Assembly (NCBI GenBank): GCA_030019325.1
Contig: JASEFB010000001.1
Coordinates: 1-41,770 of the forward strand
Source of the DNA: an archaeon
Lineage (GTDB): Archaea > Halobacteriota > Syntropharchaeia > Alkanophagales > Methanospirareceae
Length of the DNA stretch: 41,770 nucleotides
Direction of reading: 5' to 3'
Shown piece by piece: positions 1-8,218 of this stretch (positions within the stretch are counted from its first letter, which is position 1; every line of letters starts with the position of its first letter). Both the position numbers and the translations under genes were made by a program. A model generated the notes under the pieces. That model was given only the letters and a program-made list of their open reading frames with translations. It did no database searches and was not told where the DNA came from.

Positions 1-1053
1 CATTCCAAGCACAACAGCCAGCAGCACAATTGAAAACTCGCCTCTTGGCGTTGTGTATGCTCCGACCCTCAATCCGGTTTCAAGTGAGCCGTGCAGCTTC
101 TTTCCAATAAGCGCACCACTGGCGAACTTTCCTAAGATGGACAGAATTATGAGTGCCAGGAGTGCGAGGACAAAGTCCGCCGGGGGCAATCCCGCAAATT
201 TGAAGGGGAACATCATACCGAAGGAGAAGAAGAAAATAGTGAGGAATAAGTTCTTAAATGCGATAGTGTCACCGAGAAGCCACTTGAAGGACTTGACTCC
301 AGAGAGTGCAGAGCCGAGGAAAAATGCAACGATCACCTCAGAGATATGACAATGCAGCAAAATACCCAAGAGGTATGCGAGTGCTGAGAATCCGAATATG
401 AATGCGAAAATAAGCAGTATGGGTATCTCATCATCACGCTCGAACAGAGGCGAGATGAAGATGCTCAGCCCTCTGATGAGAACCGAGATGAATACGATGA
501 GCAGTAAAGTCGCTGCTAAGGAGACAGGGATCCTGATCATGGCGAAGCTGCCAGACATAATGGAAGTCAGCACCACAAGCAGAATCGCCAGCATTATGTC
601 CTCGAAGACCATCAGCCATACGACGGTCTCTGCTTCCGGGTATATCAACCTCTTGTTCTCTATCAGCGAGGATATGACTATCGCAGAACTGCTGATGTAA
701 ACTGCTGATGCGAGTATGAAAGCCTCTATCAGGGTTAAGCCAATAATGAGCCCCAGCGAAAATCCTGCGATGAAATTCACCCCGAAGTCCGTGCAACCTG
801 CAAATAACCTTCCAGGCTCTTTTATGCCTTTGAAGTTGAACTCCAGTCCTATGTAGAACATCAGGAGGATTACACCGATCTTACCCAGCCACTCGACGAA
901 GTTGTATGAGGATATTAAGTCGAAGCCGCTCCTTCCGAGGAGTATTCCTGCGATTATGTATACCGGGATCGAGGTTTGCCTGAGATATTTTGATAGCAGT
1001 CCGAGGGCTAAGCAAGAGGCCGTGACAATAGCTAAATCCACCAGAAAGTTCAT
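1..1053 (-). CDS. CPA2-family cation:proton antiporter (KefB/KhtU-like), 3' end outside window
   Basis: Membrane subunit of a monovalent cation/H+ antiporter. The frame is open from the ATG at 1053 to the window edge (351 codons). It reads as repeated hydrophobic segments with family signatures: an N-terminal SIPVYIIAGILLG stretch, a VYISSSAIV segment in the ion-binding core, and RGEFSIVLLAVVLG near the visible end. It begins 4 bp after the stop of the TrkA-C gene at 1058, so the two are probably co-transcribed and form one transporter with its regulatory subunit. The C-terminus is not visible, so a fused nucleotide-binding domain cannot be excluded. Family call is firm; the transported ion is inference. 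Confidence 0.88.
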   Translation of the reverse strand, partial: MNFLVDLAIVTASCLALGLLSKYLRQTSIPVYIIAGILLGRSGFDLISSYNFVEWLGKIGVILLMFYIGLEFNFKGIKEPGRLFAGCTDFGVNFIAGFSLGLIIGLTLIEAFILASAVYISSSAIVISSLIENKRLIYPEAETVVWLMVFEDIMLAILLVVLTSIMSGSFAMIRIPVSLAATLLLIVFISVLIRGLSIFISPLFERDDEIPILLIFAFIFGFSALAYLLGILLHCHISEVIVAFFLGSALSGVKSFKWLLGDTIAFKNLFLTIFFFSFGMMFPFKFAGLPPADFVLALLALIILSILGKFASGALIGKKLHGSLETGLRVGAYTTPRGEFSIVLLAVVLGM

Positions 1054-1057
1054 CTAT

Positions 1058-1540
1058 CTAAACCTGTCCAAGAATCTCCCTCGCACAGGCCTTTATTTGC
1101 TCACGCTCACCTATCACCACTATCAGGTCTCCCTCTTCGAAGACCATTTCCGGTGGCGGGCTGATGATGCTCCGTCCCCTTCTCGATAGTGCTATTATCG
1201 TGACGCCTGTCCTCTTCCTGATTGCTAAATCCTCGATGCTCTTTCCTACCATACCCTTCGTTACCGGACATATATGGATGTTTATTCTAAGGTCCGAAAT
1301 TTCGGAAAACGACACCTCTACGTCTTCACGCTCTATGGTAAGCATCGCTCCAGTCAGAACGCTTCCGACACGTCGTGCTTCTTCTGAGGTCAACCTTGTA
1401 ACCGATGGCTTCTCAGCACCGGCTTCTAAGACATATAGCTCTATTTCACCAGTCGTCAAGAATATAACCGCTACTTTATCCCCTTTGGGACTTTCTATCT
1501 CATACTTCGTGCCTATCTCGGGAAGTTTAGAAATTCGCAT
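1058..1540 (-). CDS. TrkA-C domain regulatory subunit of cation:proton antiporter (KhtT-like)
   Basis: 160-residue soluble protein. The N-terminal half (about 1-75), starting MRISKLPEIGTKYEI, matches the N-terminal domain of KhtT-type antiporter subunits. The C-terminal half (about 80-160) is a TrkA-C/RCK-C ligand-binding domain, with the typical ending EEGDLIVVIGEREQI. KhtT-like proteins gate a partner CPA2 antiporter in response to a bound small ligand. Here the partner follows 4 bp downstream on the same strand. The ATG at 1540 has a GGAGG-like sequence just upstream on the minus strand. Confidence 0.85.
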   Translation of the reverse strand: MRISKLPEIGTKYEIESPKGDKVAVIFLTTGEIELYVLEAGAEKPSVTRLTSEEARRVGSVLTGAMLTIEREDVEVSFSEISDLRINIHICPVTKGMVGKSIEDLAIRKRTGVTIIALSRRGRSIISPPPEMVFEEGDLIVVIGEREQIKACAREILGQV

Positions 1541-1650
1541 GATGTTACCTCCATCTGTTACAATATCCGCGTTTATAATTTAACCTTGCTATACCAAAAG
1601 CCCGCTACACCTATCACTACCACCTGGAGTAATAAGCAAAGAGCGATCAA

Positions 1651-1738
1651 TCCGCCGAGCTCTGTATCCTCGGCGAAAAAAAGGCGTGTGCACATTATCC
1701 GGATGTTGCGTGCCCATGCATCGTGGAATTTTTACCAT
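1651..1738 (-). pseudogene. 5' remnant of archaeal-type phosphoenolpyruvate carboxylase
   Basis: From the ATG at 1738 the minus strand reads MVKIPRCMGTQHPDNVHTPF, which is the characteristic start of archaeal PEP carboxylase (the xxTQHPDN motif). A run of seven T's then shifts frame. Removing one T lets the reading continue FAEDTELGG, as expected for the family. After about 29 codons the similarity stops and the sequence continues as a short hydrophobic stretch to a stop near 1565. Only the gene start remains, so no enzyme can be made. This is the only content of the 220-bp gap between the antiporter operon and the B3/4 gene. Confidence 0.6.
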
Positions 1739-1762
1739 ATCAAGTACTCCTCATCTCCACAC

Positions 1763-2434
1763 TCACCCATACACCTCTTTCTTCATCATCTCTCCGCCGA
1801 CGAACCGCGTTATGTAATGTGATGCTATGGTTAGGCCTTCTCTGAGTTCTTCATAAGACATGCCGGGGATGCCATAAGCAACTAAAAGTACATCCGTCGT
1901 CGTATCCGTTACTTTTGTCTCTTCCACATCACCGTGCACATAGACGCACAGTATCTTTGCTGAATCCGTTAGGACGAGCTCTTTCCCTGTCAATTTCTTT
2001 TGCCTATTCCCTATCAAAATAACCTCCTCACCCTCTCTCGAAAATCTCACTGACAACGGTGGGGCTATTCGCGCCATCTCAAAAGCACTGAACGTGAGGA
2101 GTGTCTGCACCGACGCGAGGTTGTACGCATCGACGATGGGTGATACCCTTGGCAACCCTTTATTCAACAAAATCCTTCGCAGCAATGCCTCTGACGCCGG
2201 TCTGACTTTCGTTGGATCAACACCCATTCTCCAGAAGAAGTCCCGTTGCGATCTGATCGTTCTTATATCCTTCACATCGTCAATTTTATAGGTTCTTTTT
2301 ATCTCTTCCTCAACGGTTGTTATCTCCGCGCTTATTTCGCGACTTCCTTTTTGCCTCACGCCTTGTATCTCTGCGATACCCACGCTTATCTCAAATTTTT
2401 CCCGCACGGCATCTTCTATAATGAGGCGCATCAT
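1763..2434 (-). CDS. B3/4 domain protein (phenylalanyl-tRNA synthetase beta-like)
   Basis: 223-residue protein of the stand-alone B3/B4 family (COG3382), related to the B3/4 domain of phenylalanyl-tRNA synthetase beta, which in the synthetase takes part in editing. The sequence shows the family pattern SQRDFFWRMGVDPTKVRPASEALLRR (read at about residues 63-88), then a conserved PRVSPIVDAYNLASV stretch. A hydrolytic or amino-acid-recognising role is family inference; no substrate can be named. Two ATGs stand together at the start (2434 or 2431). The hairpin array begins 14 bp upstream. Confidence 0.8.
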   Translation of the reverse strand: MMRLIIEDAVREKFEISVGIAEIQGVRQKGSREISAEITTVEEEIKRTYKIDDVKDIRTIRSQRDFFWRMGVDPTKVRPASEALLRRILLNKGLPRVSPIVDAYNLASVQTLLTFSAFEMARIAPPLSVRFSREGEEVILIGNRQKKLTGKELVLTDSAKILCVYVHGDVEETKVTDTTTDVLLVAYGIPGMSYEELREGLTIASHYITRFVGGEMMKKEVYG

Positions 2435-2447
2435 AAACCTTTCTTAT

Positions 2448-2568
2448 GTGGGGCTCCGCCCCATCACGGGCTCCGCCTGTGCCCCCGCATCGTGGGCTCC
2501 GCCCACGTCCCCGAAAACCCTGAAAGGGTTTACCAGAGGGGCTTACTCGCAAGCCCTGTAAGGGCTTA
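2448..2568. repeat. Array of five tandem short hairpins with 3-nt loops
   Basis: Five inverted repeats follow one another, each with a 6-7 bp stem and a three-base loop: 2449-2463 (TGGGGC-TCC-GCCCCA), 2465-2481 (CACGGGC-TCC-GCCTGTG, one G-T pair), 2491-2507 (CGTGGGC-TCC-GCCCACG), 2515-2531 (AAACCCT-GAA-AGGGTTT) and 2551-2567 (AAGCCCT-GTA-AGGGCTT). The array lies between two minus-strand genes. Its first and last hairpins recur as a two-hairpin unit at 41245-41286 inside a coding sequence. It is a REP-like or palindromic mobile element rather than a plain terminator. Confidence 0.8.
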
Positions 2569-2580
2569 AAGAAAGTTTTA

Positions 2581-2769
2581 TCAAAGAATTTCTATTACGA
2601 TTGTATGCTTCATCAGATTTATTTCCTTGATCCTTCCTTTTATCTCGCGTGTCTCGCCCAATATCCCGGTGAGTTTGATATCCTCACCATCAATGTCGAT
2701 ATGAACCACCTCTTCCATTAGTAATTCTCTTCTCCTTTCTTTTTCTATAAATACACTCGATTCGCACAT
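2581..2769 (-). CDS. CooT-family nickel-binding protein
   Basis: 62-residue protein with the layout of the CooT family: Cys at position 2 (MCESSVFI), a central HIDIDGEDIKLTGILGE segment, and an ending GRIKEINLMKHTIVIE. CooT is a small nickel-binding protein linked to maturation of nickel enzymes such as CO dehydrogenase; the second-position cysteine is a metal ligand in characterised members. No CO dehydrogenase gene is in the window, so the client enzyme is unknown. It is transcribed divergently from the HExxH gene at 2925. Confidence 0.75.
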   Translation of the reverse strand: MCESSVFIEKERRRELLMEEVVHIDIDGEDIKLTGILGETREIKGRIKEINLMKHTIVIEIL

Positions 2770-2924
2770 AGTTTTGGATCTCCATCGTTATTCTTTACTT
2801 CATTACAGCTTATTTGTCACGGGAGATTATATTTTTGTCGTCTTTGGATTGGATTCTTCTACGTTTCTCTCAAAGTATTAAAAACTTTTTTAAGTGAAAA
2901 ATTATAATATACCATGGTGGAAAA

Positions 2925-3431
2925 ATGAGAAGTTATGCATTGAAATTGGATGAAGCGAAGAGCCTCGCAGATATATTTGAGATTGTAAAAGAAGGGGTTA
3001 GAAAAGTTATGAAGACGGGCAGGGCAGGATTAACCTTAGGATTAGCTGAGCTGAGTGGAGACCAAAATTGCTGGATAGGAGCTTTCTATCCGGTTGGATC
3101 AAATACGATTATCATGAACAAGGCACCTTTGAGAAGGATCGCTGAAACAGAGCCCCGGTTATATAATGCCTATGCCTTTCATGTATTGTTGCACGAGTAC
3201 CTCCATTCCTTGGGTTATATCGAGGAAGGAAGGGCCAGAAGTTTAGTGTACTGGATCTCGCAAGAGCTATTTGGCGAGGATCATTTAGTGACGCAGATGG
3301 CCAAGGACATGAGTAAATTCTTGCCAAATCTCACGTATCCTACTCAGGGCTATATCCCACAAAATCTTGAAGGTTTAGAGATCGAGATGGTAAAAGACTT
3401 CGATCGATCGAGTATAAACTATATTATATAA
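2925..3431 (+). CDS. Putative zinc-dependent peptidase-like protein with HExxH motif
   Basis: 168-residue conserved-looking protein. Residues around 85-98 read FHVLLHEYLHSLGYIEE, an HExxH zinc-binding motif followed by a glycine and an acidic pair, as in gluzincin/metzincin-like peptidases. There is no signal peptide and no membrane segment, so it should be cytoplasmic. The ATG at 2925 is preceded by TGGTGG and an AT-rich promoter-like tract (TTATAATAT). An upstream ATG overlapping it leads quickly to a stop, which supports the chosen start. Peptidase activity is inferred from the motif only. Confidence 0.7.
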   Translation: MRSYALKLDEAKSLADIFEIVKEGVRKVMKTGRAGLTLGLAELSGDQNCWIGAFYPVGSNTIIMNKAPLRRIAETEPRLYNAYAFHVLLHEYLHSLGYIEEGRARSLVYWISQELFGEDHLVTQMAKDMSKFLPNLTYPTQGYIPQNLEGLEIEMVKDFDRSSINYII

Positions 3432-3535
3432 AATAAAAGGAGCACCCGTCTCTAAAACTCCTCCTCAGAGCTTATTTCAGTTTGCGAAAAACAAAAATAA
3501 GTCAATAAGAAAAAGATTATTAGGACGTTTGCAAA

Positions 3536-4414
3536 ATGGAGATAGAAGCGACCTATTGTGAGGCATTTGATGGGTTGGTTGCACGACTCTGCATAACCGC
3601 GGGCGATGAGAAGCGGTTGAAGCAAGCGGCTTACAATGCTACTGCATTGCCCTCGACGGTCTTTGGCGAATCAGAAGGTGGGATAGAGCGGTGGTTGAAG
3701 GAGCGCGAAACGCTCGATGGGAGAGAAGGAGCATTGATTCAACTCTGGGTGAATTATGCTGAAGGTGCCCCAAAGAAGCTTGAATACGAATTATCGAAAC
3801 GAATAAGGCAAGGGATACTGGTCGTGCCCACGACATCTGTCTTCAATGCGCTCGATTCGGCAGAGAGGATTGATACCATGGATCGAATAGGGCATTGCGG
3901 CGATGGCTATGAGACAATTGCGCAGAAGTTTGGAAGGGAGGTAATAGTGGTGCCGATAATGATGGGGGAATTTGTGATAGAACGTTATGCAGGCTATAAG
4001 AAGGGTGTGATGGGTGGGAACCTCTGGTTCTTGTGCGAAAGCGTAGAGTCCGCCTTAGAAGCGGGTGAAAAGGCACTTGCCGCAATAAGCGATGTAGAAG
4101 GAGCTATTACTCCGTTTGATATTTGCGCAGCGGGCTCTAAACCAGAAACGAACTATCCGGAGATAGGCCCCACGACTAATCACCCCTATTGCCCCACGTT
4201 AAAGCGGGGAATTAACGGATCGAGGGTCCCCGACGGTGTAACATGTATTCCCGAGATCGTTATAAATGGCGTTTCGCTTGAGTCGGTAAAAGAAGCGATG
4301 AGAGCAGCGATGGAGCACGTACGAGATGTTAAAGGCCTGGTGAAGATCTCAGCAGGGAATTACGGTGGTAAATTGGGGAGCTATAAGATTTTTTTGAAGG
4401 AGCTTATGGGATGA
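3536..4414 (+). CDS. ftr: Formylmethanofuran:tetrahydromethanopterin N-formyltransferase
   Basis: 292 residues, close to the family length of about 297. Ftr transfers the formyl group between methanofuran and tetrahydromethanopterin, the second step of the C1 pathway in methanogens and its reverse in methane oxidisers; it acts in the cytoplasm. Family features are the start TYCEAFDGLVARLCITAG, a VVPTTSVFNALDS segment, GRKxxVxPIMMGEF-like residues near 135-145, and the ending ISAGNYGGKLGSYKIFLKEL. The gene is complete. No neighbour belongs to the same pathway. Its stop is followed at once by a hairpin (4415-4439) and then an IS remnant. Confidence 0.95.
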   Translation: MEIEATYCEAFDGLVARLCITAGDEKRLKQAAYNATALPSTVFGESEGGIERWLKERETLDGREGALIQLWVNYAEGAPKKLEYELSKRIRQGILVVPTTSVFNALDSAERIDTMDRIGHCGDGYETIAQKFGREVIVVPIMMGEFVIERYAGYKKGVMGGNLWFLCESVESALEAGEKALAAISDVEGAITPFDICAAGSKPETNYPEIGPTTNHPYCPTLKRGINGSRVPDGVTCIPEIVINGVSLESVKEAMRAAMEHVRDVKGLVKISAGNYGGKLGSYKIFLKELMG

Positions 4415-4453
4415 GTTCTGCCCTCGCCACGCGCAGAACAAAGAGGCTGTCCT

Positions 4454-4750
4454 GTAACTGAAGAGCTGGATATTGAAGTTATAGACATGGCTGTGAATGT
4501 GGATCATGTTCATCTTTTCATAAAATATCCGCCGAAGTATTCATTAAGTTGGATAGCGAAGTGGATAAAAGGGAGGAGTAGTAAGCTTTTGAGGGATAGA
4601 TTCTCGCATCTTAAAGAATGGTGTCCGGATCATCTGTGGGCGCCGAGTTGCTATCATGGTTTGATGGGGACATGGGTTGGAAGTGGTAGGAAGATATATA
4701 CGATGCAAATTATTTTAGGGCAAAACTTAAATATGCTTAAGCGCATATAG
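4454..4750 (+). pseudogene. IS200/IS605-type TnpA (Y1 transposase) remnant
   Basis: The reading ELDIEVIDMAVNVDHVHLF contains the H-x-H metal motif of Y1 transposases (DHVHLF). It continues IAKWIKGRSSKLLRDRF and HLWAPSCYHG, both typical of IS200/IS605 TnpA. The N-terminal third is missing: the frame simply abuts the ftr stop. After YHGLMGT the frame shifts; the next frame reads VVGRYIRCK, which matches the expected continuation. The element is therefore truncated and frameshifted. It marks the left border of the AT-rich insert that follows. Confidence 0.75.
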
Positions 4751-4762
4751 GGAAAAGGATGG

Positions 4763-5191
4763 TTGTTTAGAAGAATGTGCAATTTTATTATAGGCTGTAT
4801 TATAAGGATATTTGAATATATTATAGGTGTAGGTGTTGTCACAGTTGTAGCTTTAGTAGTTGCTTTTAAAGCTCAAGAAAGGTACAAGGATTATTCTATT
4901 AAAAAAGCTGTTAAAGCATATTTGACCCAATATATCATAGATTGGACAGAAATACGTAAGAAAGAGGAGTTTAAGTCAGAAGAAAGAACAATATTAGCAA
5001 GGGATGGTAAAAATATAACAGAAACTATTATGTCCCGATCTACTTTGTTATTCGATGATATTATCAGGGAGGCAAAAGCAATTGGAGATGAAATAGAAGG
5101 ATTATCAAAAATTACAATTACAATAGAAAAAGGAGATGAACTTGCAGAAAGAGCAAAAAAATGTGCAGCAAGGATAGGGGGTCGGAGATAG
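4763..5191 (+). CDS. Small membrane-anchored protein, unrecognised
   Basis: About 140 residues. A TTG at 4763 or an ATG at 4775 could start it. Residues about 5-38 are strongly hydrophobic (one membrane segment, FIIGCIIRIFEYIIGVGVV then VTVVALVVAF). The rest is a charged, probably helical soluble domain ending RIGGRR, which suggests an N-terminal anchor with a cytoplasmic tail. It is AT-rich like the four genes after it, from which it is separated by a 97-bp promoter-containing gap. No family recognised. It may be part of the same functional island. Confidence 0.55.
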   Translation: MFRRMCNFIIGCIIRIFEYIIGVGVVTVVALVVAFKAQERYKDYSIKKAVKAYLTQYIIDWTEIRKKEEFKSEERTILARDGKNITETIMSRSTLLFDDIIREAKAIGDEIEGLSKITITIEKGDELAERAKKCAARIGGRR

Positions 5192-5288
5192 AAGGGATGA
5201 AAATTCAGGCAGATACCTTAATGGCGTGCAAAAGAAAGAAGTTTTAAATATAAATAAACAAAAAGATAGGGTAGAGGTGTAAGGGTTA

Positions 5289-6041
5289 ATGGATGAAATA
5301 AAGAAAATCACAAAATTAAGCGACTTCATAGAATTCCTGGACTCTGTAAAGGATGCTATTCATACGTGGGGCATTACACGTATTGATTTTTACCACGAAT
5401 TAGATGAAAAGCAGAAGGAAGAAATTATAGAAATAGGAGAGAAATATGATTTACCATTTGAAGAAGTTGAAGTTGTTGAAGATGTTGAGGATGAGGATTT
5501 TGAAAGTTGTTTAATTAATGATGAAATGATAGGCTTTTTGATGGATAGACTTGTTTATTCTGAAAGAGAATATCATATGGATCGCTTAACTCGATTTTTA
5601 AAAGATTTAGATAAGTTTAATGTTAAATCTTTAGCAACAGGTATCACTTTTCTGTTTTATAAAAGCGATCTTCTAGAAAATATGAACGATTTGATAGAAT
5701 TTTTAAGTAAAAATGCCGCTAAAACTGCCGAAGATGTTGGTGTGAGTTTGGGTGGGATCTCATGGATTTCTTTAAATTGCGAATTGGGTGCCAGATGGAG
5801 ACTTGATCTTAAGAAAATAGCAGAGAAATATGATCTCACCGATGAAATTGGCTTTGAAATTGGTTCTAATAATATAGATTTTACGATGGATACCCTTACT
5901 TATTTAGGAAAAATTGGGGGAATAGAAATATATGACATGTCTCTTTTGATTCGGTTCCTAAAAGATATAGCCAGAAAATTTAATCCTGTAGAGTTTAATA
6001 TTCCGGGGTTTACTTTTAAATTTGAGAAAATAGGAGAATAA
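5289..6041 (+). CDS. Unrecognised protein with ~115-residue internal duplication
   Basis: 250-residue acidic protein, first gene of a tight operon. Two halves resemble each other. Residues about 11-123 run from DFIEFLDSVKDAI through IGEKYDL and LTRFLKDLDKFN to a hydrophobic end. Residues about 133-246 run from DLIEFLSKNAAKT through IAEKYDL and LIRFLKDIARKFN to a similar end. The duplication is read directly; the fold and function are unknown. An AT-rich TATA-like tract (TTTTAAATATAAAT, near 5243-5256) lies upstream and probably serves the operon. The next gene starts 2 bp after its stop. Confidence 0.7.
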   Translation: MDEIKKITKLSDFIEFLDSVKDAIHTWGITRIDFYHELDEKQKEEIIEIGEKYDLPFEEVEVVEDVEDEDFESCLINDEMIGFLMDRLVYSEREYHMDRLTRFLKDLDKFNVKSLATGITFLFYKSDLLENMNDLIEFLSKNAAKTAEDVGVSLGGISWISLNCELGARWRLDLKKIAEKYDLTDEIGFEIGSNNIDFTMDTLTYLGKIGGIEIYDMSLLIRFLKDIARKFNPVEFNIPGFTFKFEKIGE

Positions 6042-6043
6042 GT

Positions 6044-6529
6044 ATGAAAAAATACGATGTTGCTTTAGCTCTCGCAAAAACAGGAAATGATAGCAAACTC
6101 GCTTTAGCTCGGATGCTCATTGATATGCTGGACTTAAATGAGTTATATGAGCGATTGGATTACGGAGGGATGTTCGGAGATCTCAAGAATCTAAGTGATG
6201 AGGAGTATTTTGACTTATTAGGAATAGATCCGAAAGAAAGAGCAGAAAGACTTGAAGATATAGATGTAGATGATCTTAGAAATTATGACGTGGCGCTTGC
6301 GTTAGCTACTGCTGGAAATATAGAACAGGCAAGACGAGTTATGGAGTTAACTAATCCAAAGAAAGAATTAGATGAATCCGATTTTGCGAATCTTGAGATA
6401 CTTCCCGAGACCATAGATGCAGCAGTGGAAAAAATGATGGAAGTTAGAGAAAGATTAGAAAGGGAGAAATTACGAGAAAAGCTTAAGAATATCTTGTTAG
6501 AAAGCATTATGCAGAAAAGCCAAAAATAA
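6044..6529 (+). CDS. Unrecognised helical protein with repeated YDVALALA motif
   Basis: 161 residues. A motif occurs twice: KKYDVALALAKTGNDSKLA near residues 2-20 and RNYDVALALATAGNIEQA near 80-97. Each copy is followed by a helical, acidic region, so the protein looks like a two-repeat helical adaptor. The C-terminus (about 130-161) is a charged probable coiled coil (VRERLEREKLREKLKNI). It is the second gene of the operon, 2 bp after the previous stop and 1 bp before the next start, so the product is likely made together with its neighbours. Confidence 0.65.
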   Translation: MKKYDVALALAKTGNDSKLALARMLIDMLDLNELYERLDYGGMFGDLKNLSDEEYFDLLGIDPKERAERLEDIDVDDLRNYDVALALATAGNIEQARRVMELTNPKKELDESDFANLEILPETIDAAVEKMMEVRERLEREKLREKLKNILLESIMQKSQK

Positions 6530-6530
6530 A

Positions 6531-7388
6531 ATGGAGTTTGAAAAAGCCTTTGGAGAGGGTAAGACTATAGGATATAGGGATCTTATAGAAGCTACGGATA
6601 GAATAGTGCCAAATGAGCATCTATCTAGGGATCGCGAATCACTACTTAGGATTTTTAATGATTATACTACAATCTCTAAATACATAATTGAAACTTTTAA
6701 TCCCATTGAAAGAGAGATATTCCTCAGTGTATTCGAACCTTTTCCTGAAATCAAATATAACTCAGCGCTGTTAAAAAATGGGATGACTATAGCCCTTAAG
6801 GCTATTAAAGAAGGATATTCTCAATACTTTTTGAGTGATTACTTCTTAGAACATCTCAAACAAAAAGGTTTGTCCATTGTTCGTTTTGGTACTGAAAGAG
6901 AGAATCCTTCCTATTTCACTATTGAGGTAGATACTCGAGAACGAGAATTTAATCCTGCAAAATTAGAGTTGAAATTTGAAACAAAAACGTTCCATCACGA
7001 GTATAAAGGAAGTGGTTGGATAGAGAGGGAGAGCGACATTATAACAAATGTTGAAGGTCTTGCAGGTGTTACAAAGAAAGCGTATAATTATATTGTAAAG
7101 GGTACGACAAATGGATGGGAATTTTTAATTGACCACTTAAGAAATAATTTTTCCAGAGGAATAGCTCCATACAATCTCAAAACGATAATAGATTGCTATT
7201 ATAAGGGAAACGATATAATTGCAGGAGTTAGAGTCCATAAAGAGAAAGGAATGGAGATATTTTTAACTAAAGAGGCTTATGAATATATGAAAGAGCAAAA
7301 ATTCTCTATTCTTCGGGGTAAAAGAAGTGAAGAAAGGAATGATTGGGAAGAGTTAGAACTATTATTTCATCCAGAGGTGGCAATATGA
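6531..7388 (+). CDS. Unrecognised 285-residue operon protein
   Basis: Third gene of the AT-rich operon, starting 1 bp after the preceding stop; its TGA overlaps the next ATG (ATGA). No membrane segment or signal peptide is seen. The central part (about 115-185) is rich in alternating charged and aromatic residues (FTIEVDTREREFNPAKLELK), suggesting a beta-rich domain. The C-terminal part contains IAGVRVHKEKGMEIFLTKEAYEYM. I recognise no family and assign no function. Translational coupling to the nuclease-like gene downstream suggests that the two products act together. Confidence 0.65.
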   Translation: MEFEKAFGEGKTIGYRDLIEATDRIVPNEHLSRDRESLLRIFNDYTTISKYIIETFNPIEREIFLSVFEPFPEIKYNSALLKNGMTIALKAIKEGYSQYFLSDYFLEHLKQKGLSIVRFGTERENPSYFTIEVDTREREFNPAKLELKFETKTFHHEYKGSGWIERESDIITNVEGLAGVTKKAYNYIVKGTTNGWEFLIDHLRNNFSRGIAPYNLKTIIDCYYKGNDIIAGVRVHKEKGMEIFLTKEAYEYMKEQKFSILRGKRSEERNDWEELELLFHPEVAI

Positions 7389-8203
7389 ATCTGAGATATT
7401 ACAGCAGTGAAAGGTGGGATTTTGAATTGAAAGACCTCTTTTATGTGATGAACCTTCTAAACAAGGTTAATGAAAGAGTTTGTCCTGTGGAGGTTATTCT
7501 GGATAAAAGCGAGGAAGAGATTTGGAAGAATGATATGCTGCCACAAACAAGAGTGATTAAGAAAAATACAGGTAAAACTGCTGCGGAATGGCTAAAATCC
7601 GGGAGTGGCAATCTTTATGTATATGGAACTTTGGCTGTGGTCGAAAATGGTGCTGTCCAATGGATCACAAAATACGAAGGAGTGAAAGAGACTCTGGAAG
7701 ATATCTTAGAGAACCCAGAAAAGGGAATAGAAAATCTTCTTGATGAGATAAAAGAGAAGCCAAAAGATGAAAATGCAGTCCTAAATAATTTCATCCAATC
7801 AGGCTTAATTCGGGGACAATCAAAAAGGGAGGTTGAAGTTGGAATAAAGCATTTAGAAGAGAGGTATAAAGAAAGGGGATGGAATGAGAAAGACTATAAT
7901 TCAGCTAAGAACTTAGTTGCAAAGAAGATAGACCTTGTTATAGAGAATGAGGATGAAATATGGTTAATTGAAGGGAAGTCAGAATTTGAATCTAAAAAAG
8001 CTGAAGAGGCATTAGGACAAATATTATTATATGAAGAGCTTTACCATATAGACCATAATCCTGAGAAGACAATTAGAAAAGCGGTAGTATTTGGAGAGTC
8101 ATCAAATCCACACCTTTTTGAATCCCTTGGAGAAATTAGCTTGGTAGAAAAAGCATTTAAAAGACACGAAATAAAAGTATTCATAGAAGGAAGGGATTTC
8201 TAA
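7385..8203 (+). CDS. PD-(D/E)XK nuclease-like protein
   Basis: 272 residues from the ATG at 7385, chosen because it overlaps the preceding stop as ATGA; an earlier in-frame start at 7343 lies inside the upstream gene. The C-terminal third has the signature of the PD-(D/E)XK fold: KKIDLVIENEDEIWLIEGKS gives Asp183 and Glu196-x-Lys198, followed by a helix with Gln212 (EEALGQILLYEELY). The N-terminal half is unrecognised. Such folds occur in restriction enzymes and other defence nucleases. A role in nucleic-acid cleavage is inference from the motif. It is the last gene of the operon and ends 15 bp before tRNA-Asn. Confidence 0.7.
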   Translation: MNLRYYSSERWDFELKDLFYVMNLLNKVNERVCPVEVILDKSEEEIWKNDMLPQTRVIKKNTGKTAAEWLKSGSGNLYVYGTLAVVENGAVQWITKYEGVKETLEDILENPEKGIENLLDEIKEKPKDENAVLNNFIQSGLIRGQSKREVEVGIKHLEERYKERGWNEKDYNSAKNLVAKKIDLVIENEDEIWLIEGKSEFESKKAEEALGQILLYEELYHIDHNPEKTIRKAVVFGESSNPHLFESLGEISLVEKAFKRHEIKVFIEGRDF

Positions 8204-8218
8204 AGACGAGTGCCACGT

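Noticed and set aside
434..796. 120-codon minus-strand frame
   Set aside because: Out of frame with the antiporter gene, which covers the same bases with clear membrane-protein signatures.
2246..2569. A 107-codon plus-strand frame ending in CGAPPHH...SPVRA
   Set aside because: It runs antisense to the B3/4 gene and then through the hairpin array. Its end resembles the peptide at 41245 only because both are translations of the same palindromes.
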